Assembly: GCA_963728545.1 (NCBI GenBank)
Contig: CAVSKO010000003.1
Span: forward strand, 372,001 to 436,000
Length of the DNA: 64,000 nt
Source: DASUNP01 sp963728545
Lineage (GTDB): Bacteria; Acidobacteriota; Blastocatellia; UBA7656
Direction: 5' to 3'
The notes beneath the pieces are model-generated. The model made no database searches and was not told the origin of the DNA. It worked only from the letters and a program-made list of their open reading frames with translations. The position numbers were made by a program, and so were the translations under genes. This document shows positions 1 through 8,863 of this stretch, piece by piece; within the stretch, counting starts at the first letter, position 1; each line of letters begins with the position of its first letter.

Positions 1-375
1 GATGATGCGAAACGGCGCGGTGAGGTGTACGTCTATCATCGCGTACCACTGCTCGTCCGTCATATTCTGAATGACGCCGTCCCAGGTGTAGCCCGCGTTG
101 TTGACAAGTATGTCAATGCCGCCAAAAGCGTCTGCGGCGGTCTTGACCAGCCGGTCGGGAAACTCTGTGTCGGTTACGCTGCCCGCGCAAACGACCGCTT
201 GCCCTCCCGCGTCAGTTATCTCTTTGGCGGCCACTTCCGCCACATCCGAGTCCAGGTCGTTTATGACGACCGACGCGCCGTGATCCGCGAACAGCTTTGC
301 TATCGAGCGGCCAATGCCCCGGCCCGAGCCGGTGACGATTGCCGATTTGCCAACCAGTAGCCTGTAATCAGACAT
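1..375 (-). CDS. short-chain dehydrogenase/reductase (SDR), 5' part only
   Basis: The reverse strand opens with ATG at 375 and reads 125 codons without a stop to the window edge, so this is the N-terminal half of a gene that continues to the left. The protein starts MSDYRLLVGKSAIVTGSG and shows the NAD(P)-binding glycine motif TGSGRGIG at about residues 15-22, an acidic residue after the second strand (NDLDSD), and the SDR structural motif NNAG near residue 90. The family reduces or oxidises carbonyls and alcohols with NAD(P)H; 3-oxoacyl-ACP reductase-like members look most similar. The catalytic Tyr-x-x-x-Lys lies outside the window, so substrate and activity cannot be judged. No gene stands directly upstream in the same direction; the next gene on this strand ends at 525. 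Confidence 0.88.
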   Translation of the reverse strand, partial: MSDYRLLVGKSAIVTGSGRGIGRSIAKLFADHGASVVINDLDSDVAEVAAKEITDAGGQAVVCAGSVTDTEFPDRLVKTAADAFGGIDILVNNAGYTWDGVIQNMTDEQWYAMIDVHLTAPFRII

Positions 376-524
376 GAAGTATTCCTTTCGGTTTTAGAAT
401 TCGAATTTTGAATTTTAGTTTTTGAGGCTTGATTGAGCAAACGAAAAGCTGAGAGATGTTCCTGGGCAGCAGAGACGGCGGGAATGAAGTTGTGGCGCGA
501 GCCGGCGGCCCGCGCCACTTGAGA

Positions 525-1784
525 TCAGCCGCGAATAAGCCCTTTGAATTTCGAAGGGTTCGGGTTGTAACCGGGAAAAATGTTGCTCATATTCGTCGCG
601 CCCATGTGACGCGCGGCCACTTCTGCGAACACGTCGCGGAAGTCCGTAGTCAGCGCAAGGTCGCGCCCTTCGTACAACTGTTCCGTCGCAAGTCCGGGCC
701 AGTTGCCATAAACCTTGCCGCCCTTGACCGGGCCGCCCAGCGCGAACAGACAACTGGCGTGGCCGTGATCGGTCCCGCCCGATCCGTTCTGGCGTATCGT
801 GCGGCCAAACTCCGTCATGGTCAGAATCACTATGTTGCGCATACGGTCGCCCAGGTCTTGATGCAAAGCCGCTATGCCGGAGCTGAATTCGCGCAAACGG
901 TTCGCCAACTGGCCGCGCGCCGCGCCTTGATTTGCGTGCGTGTCCCACCCGCCGACATCCGTGAACGCTACTTCAATCCCTACCTCGGCTTTTATCAATT
1001 GCGCGATCTGAAGCAGAGCCTGTCCGTAAGGGGTTCGCGGGTAGCTTGCGCCGTTTGCCGCGCGGTACTGCTGCGGGTTGGCTCGCTTCAACATCTTTAC
1101 AGCCTCGAAGGCTTCTTTGCCCGTGCCGTAAAGCATATCGGTTGCGCCCTGCGCGTAGAGCGCTTCAAAGCTTTGCGCCACCTGTCCGCCTCCCTGCCCC
1201 GAGCGGACGCCGAAATCCGCGATGTTCGTCATCGCAATAGCAGGCGCGCGGCCCATCAACGAGCGCGGCATAGTCGCGCTGAAGGCGACGGCGCGAAACG
1301 GCGTAGCTTTCGCGTCCTTCTTCCCGAGCATGTAGCGATTGAGCCACCCGTCTGCGGTGCTCTTGCTTCCGGGCGTGCCCGACTCCATGTAGTCCTGCGC
1401 ATCGAAATGCGAGCGCGTGTTATCGGGCGACCCAACGGCGTGAACTATCGCAAGCTGGCCCGCCGCGTAGATAGGCTTGAACGGCGCGAGCTGCGGGTGA
1501 AGCGCAAAGAACCCATCAAGGTCGATGCTCGCATCCGCGTTTCCGGCTCTCGGTTCGGGCACGGCTATCTGCGGGCGCGCGCTCGCGTAGCTTTTATCGC
1601 CGAACGGGACGACCATCGAAACGCCGTCTGCCGCGCCGCGTTGAAATATCGCGATGACGATAGGGCGATCTTTGCCCGCGACCGTCTGCCCAAGCGCGGT
1701 GCGCTGCAAGAACGAGGGCGCGGCTGCGAAGCTCGCCATCGCCAGTCCCGATGATTTCAAAAAGAATCTTCTTGTTACTGCCAT
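525..1784 (-). CDS. DUF1501 family exported protein (Tat signal)
   Basis: A 419-residue protein. I chose the ATG at 1784 because AGGAGA lies just upstream and the protein then begins MAVTRRFFLKSSG, a twin-arginine signal (RRFFLK, residues 5-10) followed by a hydrophobic stretch. Longer starts would add residues encoded by a repeat. Later motifs fit DUF1501, an alkaline-phosphatase-fold family of unknown function: an early FQRGAADGVS segment, FDAQDYMESGTPG in the middle, and VILTMTEFGRT then GGTDHGHA near the C-terminus, the last resembling metal-binding residues of sulfatase-like enzymes. In many acidobacteria and planctomycetes DUF1501 genes sit beside DUF1800 genes, as here: DUF1800 lies 70 bases upstream on the same strand. 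A joint extracytoplasmic role is likely, but the reaction is unknown. Confidence 0.9.
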   Translation of the reverse strand: MAVTRRFFLKSSGLAMASFAAAPSFLQRTALGQTVAGKDRPIVIAIFQRGAADGVSMVVPFGDKSYASARPQIAVPEPRAGNADASIDLDGFFALHPQLAPFKPIYAAGQLAIVHAVGSPDNTRSHFDAQDYMESGTPGSKSTADGWLNRYMLGKKDAKATPFRAVAFSATMPRSLMGRAPAIAMTNIADFGVRSGQGGGQVAQSFEALYAQGATDMLYGTGKEAFEAVKMLKRANPQQYRAANGASYPRTPYGQALLQIAQLIKAEVGIEVAFTDVGGWDTHANQGAARGQLANRLREFSSGIAALHQDLGDRMRNIVILTMTEFGRTIRQNGSGGTDHGHASCLFALGGPVKGGKVYGNWPGLATEQLYEGRDLALTTDFRDVFAEVAARHMGATNMSNIFPGYNPNPSKFKGLIRG

Positions 1785-1796
1785 TGTCTTTCTCCT

Positions 1797-1857
1797 GAGT
1801 GATGAGTAATGAATAATGAGTATCGGTTTCCGCTCATCACTCATCACTTACTTATCA
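1797..1857. repeat. heptamer palindrome, copy 1
   Basis: Between the DUF1800 and DUF1501 genes. The left arm (1797-1820) is made of 7-base units of the type GTGATGA/GTAATGA; the right arm (1832-1857) reads back as the same units in reverse complement. Four related copies occur at 34400-34468, 42684-42746, 49257-49320 and 59511-59560. The arms are imperfect here. The repeat runs into the last codons of the DUF1800 gene. Confidence 0.75.
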
Positions 1858-3885
1858 TCTGCGTTGAAACTCGGGCGAGCCGAGCACGAGGCCGAATACT
1901 TTCGCCACTTCCGGGTCAACGGGCGGCGCGGGCGGGATGCGCTGGTTGAGGAACCCGTATCGCTCGGCGCGTCTCTCGCCGCGCGCTCCACGGTCACGGG
2001 CGCCTGGTCCGAGCGGCAAACCTACAGGCGCTGTCATCGCGCCGCCGTCCATCGCTTCGCCCCGGTTAGCGGCCGCTCTATCCAGCTCTCCTTTAACCGG
2101 CACGCCTTCTTTAATCTGTTTATCAAGCACGGCGCGGGTCTGCGTCGAGACCTCGCCGTTAAGCAGCACGGCTATTGCTCGCTCCATCACCTGATCGGTC
2201 TTAGCGGCTTCGATGCCCGTCGCGACGCGCTTCATATCAACGGTCGTTCCGCGCACGCGGTTCGCGCTCAGCGCGAGGCCAAAGTTTAACCGCTCAAGCA
2301 ACGCGCCGGTATTCACCCACTGCTCTGCGCGGTCGGGATAACCCGTCGGCGGCTGGTAGAGATAAAGCGGCTGGCCCATCCTTGCGATGAACTGGCTGAT
2401 CTGCATACCGCCCACCGTTTCGCCGCCCATCGCGCGCACTGCCGAAACCGCCAGCTCGAACGGCGATTTTATCTTCGCGCGATAAGCGTCCTTAGAATAA
2501 AACTCTTCCGACGTGAAGATCGTGCGCAGCATCTCTCTGATGTCGCCGCCGGTCTTCGTATAAACGCCCGCCACGCGATCAACGAGCGCGGGCGGCGGGT
2601 TGTCGCTCACAAACCTGCGGACGAGCTTGGTCGAGATGAACTTCGCAGTGTTCGGGTGACGGGCCAGTATGCGTATGACCTCTTCGCCGTCTTTCATCCC
2701 GCCCGCGTTTATCTTTTGACCGAGCACAACCTTTTCGCCCTTGTCGTGCATGAACTCGCGGAAAATGAACTGACCGTTTTGTCGCGGCTGCTGGATTGTC
2801 CAGCCCGTGAATGCACGCGCAACTTCCTGCACATCCTTCTGCGTGTAGCCGCCGTCGACGCCCAGCGTGTGAAGCTCCATGATCTCGCGGGCATAATTTT
2901 CATTTATGCCGCGCTTGCGATTGAACGGATTATTCGCGGCCTGCGGGCGGCCTTGTGGATTCGGCTTCTCGCCGTCGCGCTCCATTTCGCGATTCTCTTC
3001 GGATGCGCGATTGTTTTCCGGTTGGCGGTTTCTCAGGTTCCCGCCGATCAATCCTTGAGCCCTGCGATTCGCGCCCTGACGATTCAACCCGCGACGGCCT
3101 GGCAACTGCGCGTCGGGCGACATCGATTGAAAGTTGTCGAGGTAGAAAAGCATCGCCGGGCTTTTCGCGGTAGCCAGCAGCAGCTCTTCGAATTTGCCCA
3201 GCGTGTTCGGGCGAATGGCATTCATCTCGAACCCGGTCGTCATCCACCGGTCGGCCCCCTTGCCCCAGAAGACGTTAAAGTGGTTGAACCAGAAATCGGT
3301 CATCACTTCCTGCAACTGCCGCTCGCTGTAGACCGCGCGAAGCACCTTTTGCGCCTGTAGCTCCTGCAAAAGCATTTGAGGCGGCCTGAGTCCGCGCTCG
3401 GCATAGTAGGCGAATATCTTCTGCCGGTTCTCGCGCTGCTCGGATTCTTCTTCTTGAGGCATGGCAGGCGCATTCGGATCGTTCGGCGGCATATTCGCCT
3501 GTTGATTGGCCGGGTCGGGCATACGCAACCCTAGCTCGCGTGCGACCTCGTTCGGCGCGGGATACTTGTCATAGATCTCCGCTATATCCATCTTGAGCGA
3601 GGCAAACCCGCGAAGCCGCGCCTCTGTAGCGGCGTCGTCTATTCGATCAGGGTGCAACTGCTGATCGAGATATTTGTCTATGCCGATACTCTTGACGCGC
3701 TCTACATCGCCGGGGCGAGGCCCGAAGCCGACGCGGTTTAGCAGATGAACGATCTTTTGTTCTTCGGTCAAGCTGCTTCTCGTAGACTTCTTTTTCGTAT
3801 CCGCGCTGGCAGGCAAGATTGCGCCCGCCGCAAGCGATACGGCTACGAGCAAGGCGAAGGCTGTTCGGGTATTGAGTCGTTTCAT
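1855..3885 (-). CDS. DUF1800 family exported protein
   Basis: A 676-residue protein from the ATG at 3885, preceded by GAGGAGA at good spacing; it starts MKRLNTRTAFALLVAVSL with a Sec-type signal ending near PASA. Family-typical segments are visible: HLLNRVGFGPRPGDVERV after the signal, DFWFNHFNVFWGKG in the middle, NENYAREIMELHTLGVDGG, then FTGWTI, and near the end QPPTGYPDRAEQWVNTGALL. DUF1800 has no assigned reaction. A low-complexity insertion rich in Arg, Asn, Gln and Glu (about residues 255-320) separates two of the conserved blocks; it looks disordered. It precedes DUF1501 on the same strand, and the pair is probably cotranscribed. Confidence 0.9.
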   Translation of the reverse strand: MKRLNTRTAFALLVAVSLAAGAILPASADTKKKSTRSSLTEEQKIVHLLNRVGFGPRPGDVERVKSIGIDKYLDQQLHPDRIDDAATEARLRGFASLKMDIAEIYDKYPAPNEVARELGLRMPDPANQQANMPPNDPNAPAMPQEEESEQRENRQKIFAYYAERGLRPPQMLLQELQAQKVLRAVYSERQLQEVMTDFWFNHFNVFWGKGADRWMTTGFEMNAIRPNTLGKFEELLLATAKSPAMLFYLDNFQSMSPDAQLPGRRGLNRQGANRRAQGLIGGNLRNRQPENNRASEENREMERDGEKPNPQGRPQAANNPFNRKRGINENYAREIMELHTLGVDGGYTQKDVQEVARAFTGWTIQQPRQNGQFIFREFMHDKGEKVVLGQKINAGGMKDGEEVIRILARHPNTAKFISTKLVRRFVSDNPPPALVDRVAGVYTKTGGDIREMLRTIFTSEEFYSKDAYRAKIKSPFELAVSAVRAMGGETVGGMQISQFIARMGQPLYLYQPPTGYPDRAEQWVNTGALLERLNFGLALSANRVRGTTVDMKRVATGIEAAKTDQVMERAIAVLLNGEVSTQTRAVLDKQIKEGVPVKGELDRAAANRGEAMDGGAMTAPVGLPLGPGARDRGARGERRAERYGFLNQRIPPAPPVDPEVAKVFGLVLGSPEFQRR

Positions 3886-4064
3886 ATTTACTCTCCTCGA
3901 TTCCACTCTACATCTTTGTTTTGTGCTTTTCAAAAGGTTAGACAGCGCAGCCATCCAATTAGTTTGAAAACCTTTGGCATCAAGTAAAATCTAACAAATT
4001 CAGTCGTAAATCGTCTGCTTTAACTGTTTTGATGCGAGAGCGCAGCCCCGACTTTGCCCATTAT

Positions 4065-5108
4065 TTACTTTATAAAGGCCATTTCGACTTCGGGGTGGCT
4101 CGCCCTTGAGGCGTGTTCGAGGTGGGCGGTTGCGCGCGATTGGATAGTCTCGACGTGGCGGTAATGAACGCCTTTCACGCGGCGAAATATTCGCAGCTTC
4201 AGATTGGCAACTTCGCTGTTGATGCAGTAAAGAGGCTCGCCATCAGGGTCGAGGTAGGTGGCTTGCAGCATGTCGCGCAGGCGGCACTGGGCCGACCCTT
4301 TGATCAGAACCTTCGTGTTCATGGCGGAGAAATTCCAGTAGCCGACGCCCAGCTTGTGCTTCCACTGCTCACCCAGCCGCATCCGCACGAAACGGTGCTC
4401 TTCGCCGCCATGGCGCAAATAAAGAGACTGTATCGGCGGCATCGTGCGGCCCACGTGACGCGCGCGCGCGGCAAGCCCTTCAAAGACGGTGCCCGCGTGG
4501 CCTTCAAACCCGTTTGAATGAAGCCACACCCATTCGTCGGCCCGCTTGCGCCCCCAGAGGTGAGACTGGCAGCCCGGCTCCCTGTCCAGCGTCAGCTTTC
4601 GGCCATCGATGACAACCGTTCCGCTGAACCGTGTGTCGAGATTGGGCGAGCACACATAAGATGACGGGCGAACGATCATATTTATCTTGCGCGGTATGTG
4701 GCGATAGGTCTTTTCGCAAGGCGTGAAGGTCAAATCCCATTCGATGCTACGTTTTTCATCCCTCAAGGCCCCGACGGCGCGAGAGGCAGAGAATTGTCCT
4801 TCTCCCAGTTCCAGGCGAAAGTCCTTACCCGCGTCAAAAGCGAATCGCTCGATGGGGTATTCGCGCTTCAAACCGAAATTATGTCGCGGCGCTTTACGGT
4901 CAAACGCGGCGGCCCAGAGCGCGGCCTGAGGCGAACCGTTTTCAGCCGCGTCGAGTGCGTAACGGAACCAGAAGCCGCGTTGAGACGCGCGCTCGTTCAA
5001 GGTCAAAAACCAGACCTCGTAATGGCCGCTCGCCTGGCGGTCCCACCGGCACAGATTGTCGGAAAAATTTAAGGCTACGCCGGGATTCGCTTTGTAGCTT
5101 ACCGCCAT
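4065..5108 (-). CDS. CrtC/AttH or tocopherol-cyclase-like lipocalin-fold protein
   Basis: A 347-residue soluble-looking protein without signal peptide. The N-terminal segment with GHYEVWFLTLN and GFWFRYALD, and the central CQSHLWGRKRADEWVWLHSN, resemble the paired lipocalin-like domains of hydroxyneurosporene synthase (CrtC), AttH and plant tocopherol cyclase, which bind or modify hydrophobic molecules. This is recognition by pattern only; no catalytic assignment is made. It stands alone on the minus strand with about 180 bases before the next gene. The start at 5108 lacks a strong ribosome binding site. No carotenoid or quinone biosynthesis gene lies nearby to support a pathway. Confidence 0.5.
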   Translation of the reverse strand: MAVSYKANPGVALNFSDNLCRWDRQASGHYEVWFLTLNERASQRGFWFRYALDAAENGSPQAALWAAAFDRKAPRHNFGLKREYPIERFAFDAGKDFRLELGEGQFSASRAVGALRDEKRSIEWDLTFTPCEKTYRHIPRKINMIVRPSSYVCSPNLDTRFSGTVVIDGRKLTLDREPGCQSHLWGRKRADEWVWLHSNGFEGHAGTVFEGLAARARHVGRTMPPIQSLYLRHGGEEHRFVRMRLGEQWKHKLGVGYWNFSAMNTKVLIKGSAQCRLRDMLQATYLDPDGEPLYCINSEVANLKLRIFRRVKGVHYRHVETIQSRATAHLEHASRASHPEVEMAFIK

Positions 5109-5380
5109 AAATGAGATTAGTCCCGCCGCGCGCGTGGCCGGCGCTCAGAAGAGTTGAATCAATGCCTCACTCGAAGTGCCGATACGAATTACAACTCTCG
5201 GCGGAGTTGCGACCCTGCTCGTTCGGCACTCAGACCTTACATCAAACGGGCTCGGCGCGGCAACCTATAATCAAACCGAAAACATCTACATGACTCGCCG
5301 GAAATTCTGATTGACGCGCGGCACAGCCAACAGGATAATTACCCCTTGCCCGAAGCCTCACCGGCACAAGCTGGACGCGT

Positions 5381-5947
5381 ATGAAAATGTACCTCGAAAT
5401 CGAGGTGAAGCTCGCTAGCGATAATCTGGATCGCCTTCGCAATGCCGGATTCACTTTGACACTTATAAAGCCGCGCCACTTTGAAGACAACTGGCTGCTC
5501 GACACCGCAGACCGCAGCCTCTTCAAACGGGGTGCGGCCTTGCGCGTGCGAAAAGTCAACGGGCACGGCTCGGTTACCTACAAGGGGGTCGTTGAAGAAG
5601 GCGAAGAATCGCTTTTGAAAATAAGAGAAGAGATAGAGAGCGAGGCTGCCGATCCCGACCGCCTGATCGATATGTTCGAGCGGCTCGGCTTTTACCGCGA
5701 TTTTCGCTATCAGAAGTACCGCACCTCTTACAGCCTCTCGCTTGAAGGGAGCGAGCTTAAAGTCGAGTTTGATGAAACGCCGATGGGCAATTATATAGAG
5801 ATCGAGGGCGACGAACCGGATGTCTTGCGCGTGCTCGAAGTGACAGGGTTTTCCATCTCAGACATTATTCGCGAGAGCTACCCCGAACTACAGGCGTTGC
5901 GCTGCAAGGCGCGCGGCATCCCGCTCGAAGACCTAATTTTTGAATAG
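5381..5947 (+). CDS. CYTH domain protein (class IV adenylate cyclase / triphosphatase type)
   Basis: A 188-residue protein, the normal length for a single CYTH domain. The signature ExExK is present at the N-terminus (EIEVK, residues 6-10), followed by LRVRKVNGHGSVTYKG with the basic residues that bind a triphosphate, and later EIESEAADPD, KYRTSY and the acidic ...VEFDETPMGNYIEIEGD strand pair. The family binds nucleoside or inorganic triphosphates with Mg2+ in a beta tunnel; members are class IV adenylate cyclases, thiamine triphosphatases or tripolyphosphatases, and sequence alone cannot separate them. Two nearby ATGs (5381 and 5387) could start the protein. The stop is directly followed by a palindrome at 5947. 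Confidence 0.85.
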   Translation: MKMYLEIEVKLASDNLDRLRNAGFTLTLIKPRHFEDNWLLDTADRSLFKRGAALRVRKVNGHGSVTYKGVVEEGEESLLKIREEIESEAADPDRLIDMFERLGFYRDFRYQKYRTSYSLSLEGSELKVEFDETPMGNYIEIEGDEPDVLRVLEVTGFSISDIIRESYPELQALRCKARGIPLEDLIFE

Positions 5948-5988
5948 GGGTCATCTGAGATTTCAAATCTGAAATCTCAGATGACCCC
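5947..5988. repeat. 17-bp perfect inverted repeat between CYTH gene and nucleotidyltransferase
   Basis: Arms 5947-5963 and 5972-5988 are exact reverse complements around the 8-base loop CAAATCTG. The core TCATCTGAGA recurs as an inverted repeat at 57857-57888 between uvrC and the next gene. There is no T-run, so a conventional terminator is less likely than a dispersed palindrome, although it would form a stable hairpin in the transcript. Confidence 0.8.
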
Positions 5989-5999
5989 GAACTCTGATT

Positions 6000-7011
6000 A
6001 TGAAAGCAATGATACTGTCAGCGGGATTCGGGACCAGGCTTTGGCCGCTCACCGAAGACCGCACAAAACCCGCTATCCCGTTTCTCAACCGGCCGCTGAT
6101 CTCTTACTCGGTCGAGTATCTGGCATCGCACGGGATTCACGACATAATAATCAATCTTCACCACCAGCCCGACTCCGTGCGCAACGCGCTCGGCGACGGG
6201 TTCTCATCTGGGAGTCAAGGTCGCGTACTCTTACGAGCAGGAGATACTCGGCACGTCGGGCGCGCTTGACCGCGTGCGCGAACACCTGGAGGGCGAAGAT
6301 TTCATAGTAATAAACGGCAAGATCGTCACCGACATCGATCTGGGCGAAGCGATCCGCGCCCACCGCGAGCGCCAGGCTATCGCGACTCTCGTCTTGCGGC
6401 ACAACACGGCGCGCGAGCATTTCAGCATAGTGGATATAGACCAGCGGAGTTGTATCTCACGCTTTGCGGGTTTTCCCGAACCCGTGGCGAACGAAGTGAT
6501 GACGGCAGAGGGCGGCGCAGCTTGCTCTTCCGGGGTCGTCGTGAAGACGGAGAACGCGCCGCTGATGTTCACAGGGATTCAGGTGCTATCGCCTCGCATC
6601 TTCCGATACATCCCGCGCGACTGTTTTTCTCACTCGACTATCCACGTCTACCCGCGCGCTATAGAATCGGGTGAAACGGTCATCGCGCACATCTCCGAGG
6701 GCGAGTGGTACGAGATGAGCACGATAGACCGCTATCTGGAAGCGAGCCGGCTTTTCATGCGTAAGAGCGGAAAGACGGTGATCGAGGGCGAGAATTGCGA
6801 GATCGCCGATGGCGCGCTGGTCCAGGATTCCGTGTTGTGGGACGGTGTGAAGATAGAAGCGGGCGCGCGCGTGCGCGCGTCGGTGCTCGGCGATAACGTC
6901 ACCGTACCCTCGGGCGCAGTAATCGAGCGCGCAGTCGTAGTGCGCCGCGACATAGTCCGCGAAATGGAGCGGGGGGAAATAATCGGAGAGAACCTTATCG
7001 TCCCTCTTTAA
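6000..7011 (+). CDS. sugar-1-phosphate nucleotidyltransferase (MurU/GlmU-like), frameshifted
   Basis: Two frames together give one complete enzyme of about 336 residues. The first starts at 6000 with LSAGFGTRLWPLTEDRTKP, the nucleotide-binding signature of sugar nucleotidyltransferases. The second continues with GVKVAYSYEQEILGTSGALD and INGKIVTDIDLGE (catalytic-site region), and ends with imperfect hexapeptide repeats (NCEIADGALVQDSVLWDG...). The break is at the GGG run 6198-6200: deleting one G restores GDGSHLGVK, as expected for the family. The family makes NDP-sugars from NTP and sugar-1-phosphate. A sugar kinase gene starts 5 bases later, the same arrangement as amgK-murU in cell-wall recycling, so MurNAc- or GlcNAc-1-phosphate is a reasonable guess. 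Treat it as a functional gene with a probable assembly error. Confidence 0.82.
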
Positions 7012-7016
7012 TATTA

Positions 7017-8114
7017 ATGATGGCTACCGGTATTGAGACAACACTATCAGAGCGCGTGGTTGAGATAATCGCCCGTCATCTGGGAACGGCTCCCGATGAT
7101 TTAGCGATCACCAGATTGAGCGGCGATGCTTCGACGCGCGCATACTTCCGCGTTCAACCGGCGGGCGCAAGCCGTATCGTAGCATTGTACGGCGAGCCGT
7201 TTGATGAAACCGAAAGCGCCTCGTCGCGCCTCGCGAGGCTTGAAGCCGCAAACCCTTCCGCCAGGCTTTCATTCGCAAACGACCCTTGCGCGCACATAGA
7301 GGTCACGGCGCTGTTCGAGCAGGCCGGGTTGCCGGTCCCGCGCGTGTTAGCCGCTTCGGGCCGCGACGGCGTTCTGATTATCGAAGATGTGGGCGACACC
7401 AGGCTACAGGACTGGCTCGCAGCCCACACCGCAGACGAAGCGAAAGAGGCTTACAGCCGAGCAATCGAGCTGATCGTCGGGATTCAGGAAGCGACCGGGC
7501 TTGCTTTAAGCTCGGAGTCGATCTGCTCGCGACTGGCTTTTGATGCCGCAAAGCTGAGATGGGAGCTGGGCTTCTTTTTTGCGCACTACTTCAACCGCTT
7601 TCTCGGCTTAAGGCTCGACGCCGCGACGGCAAACGGGGTGCAGGAAGACTTCAAGGCGATCTCGTCAGAGTTGTCCGCGCGGCCGCGCGTGCTGGCGCAT
7701 CGCGATTTTCACACGCGCAACCTGATGATGCGCGAAGAAGAGATGATAATAATCGATCATCAAGACGCGCGGATGGGGCCTGCAAGCTACGACGTGGCTT
7801 CGCTGCTGGCCGACCCCTACACGGCGCTCGATCAGGCGGTTGCCGATGAGATGGTCGAGCGATTTATCGAGTTAAAGGCCGGCTCGAAAGTCGCGCTTGC
7901 CGACGTAGAGGAGTTTCGCCGCGAGCTGGAGCTTATGACGGTGCAGCGAATGTTGAAGGCCATAGGCACTTACTCGTATCAGGCCGCCGTCGCCGATAAC
8001 CCCGTCTACATTCCTTATATCGAACCGGCCATCGAGAGGGCTTCACGTAGCATGAGCGCGCTTGGCCGTTTCGACACAACGCGCGCCCTGCTCGACCGCA
8101 CACGCCGGACTTAG
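7017..8114 (+). CDS. phosphotransferase (APH fold), AmgK-like sugar kinase
   Basis: A 365-residue kinase of the aminoglycoside phosphotransferase fold. Visible features are the N-terminal LSGDASTRAYFRV strand pair, the hinge LIIEDVGDTRLQDWL, the catalytic loop HRDFHTRN (Brenner motif HxDxxxxN) at about residue 230, and the metal-binding IIDHQDARMGPASYD. This set is typical of AmgK, the anomeric MurNAc/GlcNAc kinase, and of related sugar or choline kinases. Its position 5 bases after a sugar nucleotidyltransferase supports a pair that phosphorylates a free sugar at C1 and activates it to an NDP-sugar. Substrate is inferred, not shown. ATGs at 7017 and 7020 are both possible. Confidence 0.78.
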   Translation: MMATGIETTLSERVVEIIARHLGTAPDDLAITRLSGDASTRAYFRVQPAGASRIVALYGEPFDETESASSRLARLEAANPSARLSFANDPCAHIEVTALFEQAGLPVPRVLAASGRDGVLIIEDVGDTRLQDWLAAHTADEAKEAYSRAIELIVGIQEATGLALSSESICSRLAFDAAKLRWELGFFFAHYFNRFLGLRLDAATANGVQEDFKAISSELSARPRVLAHRDFHTRNLMMREEEMIIIDHQDARMGPASYDVASLLADPYTALDQAVADEMVERFIELKAGSKVALADVEEFRRELELMTVQRMLKAIGTYSYQAAVADNPVYIPYIEPAIERASRSMSALGRFDTTRALLDRTRRT

Positions 8115-8170
8115 GTTGGAATTAACTGGGACACAAGGAAGAAGCTAGAAAAGCAAAAGCCGTTGTTTTT

Positions 8171-8226
8171 ACGCAAAGTACCGCAAAGTTCGCTAAGGGG
8201 TTAGCGAACTTTGCGGTACTTTGCGT
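8171..8226. repeat. 26-bp perfect inverted repeat with GGGG loop
   Basis: Arms 8171-8196 and 8201-8226 are exact reverse complements separated by only GGGG. The arm contains two CGCAAAG words. A degenerate run of the same word (CGCAAAG three times) lies at 23766-23796. It sits between convergent genes and could act as a bidirectional terminator, but the repeated word suggests a dispersed element. Confidence 0.85.
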
Positions 8227-8286
8227 CCTTTGCGTTGAAATTGGATTTCACCAATTCCAGCAAATTCTAATTCGTTAACCTGCTCT

Positions 8287-8697
8287 TTACTCAGCCGTGA
8301 AGTTGGCCTTTAAGGTCAGCGTGAACGACGGACGATCCGGGTCGTTGGTCGTCACGGTAGCGGTTTTGATCACTTCACCTTTGTAGTTTTCAGTCTTTTC
8401 GACGGCGAGGGTTATTCCGCCGCTCTTTCCCGGAGCCACAACCTTATCGAAATTGCTCGTGGTGCATCCGCACGACGGGCTGACGGTCGTAATCTCAAGA
8501 TTGGAATCGCCCTGATTTTCAACCTTGAACGTGTAGTTGAGCGGCGTGCCGGGTTTAACCTTTCCGAAAGAATGCTCAAGCGACGCAATAGCGAGTTTGG
8601 GTTTCGGCGCAACTGTCGCAGTTTTCAGATGGGCCGTAACCGGAAAAACGAGAACCAACAGTAAAGGCAACAAAGCGAACGCAGCTTTCGATCTCAC
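8287..8697 (-). CDS. DUF1573 exported protein
   Basis: A 136-residue protein starting with GTG at 8697, eight bases after GGAGG. A Sec signal peptide ends near VTAH. The mature part is one immunoglobulin-like DUF1573 domain: LEHSFGKVKPGTPLNYTF, then the family signature SPSCGCTTS with two Cys at about residues 79 and 81, then KTENYKGEVIKTATVTTND. DUF1573 domains are beta-sandwich modules on secreted or periplasmic proteins with no assigned reaction. It is a useful reference for the second DUF1573 gene at 51749-52837, whose matching Cys codon is TGA. It stands alone, with 166 bases to the divergent gene at 8864. Confidence 0.88.
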   Translation of the reverse strand: MRSKAAFALLPLLLVLVFPVTAHLKTATVAPKPKLAIASLEHSFGKVKPGTPLNYTFKVENQGDSNLEITTVSPSCGCTTSNFDKVVAPGKSGGITLAVEKTENYKGEVIKTATVTTNDPDRPSFTLTLKANFTAE

Positions 8698-8863
8698 AGT
8701 TTTTTCCTCCGTAAAATTCTTCTCAAAATAATTGTACTCGGTTTTATAAGAACGTACAGGTCTGCCTGCCGGTTACAAGGATTCGAAAAAAAGCTTGCGC
8801 GCCTTGTGAAGCCCGCCCCGCCGAATTACCATAAGGGCCATTAACCGGGCAGGAGATAGACAG

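Noticed and set aside
456..1754. 432-codon open frame on the plus strand opposite DUF1501
   Set aside because: Arg-rich, no family features, and fully antisense to a clearly conserved gene; a composition effect.
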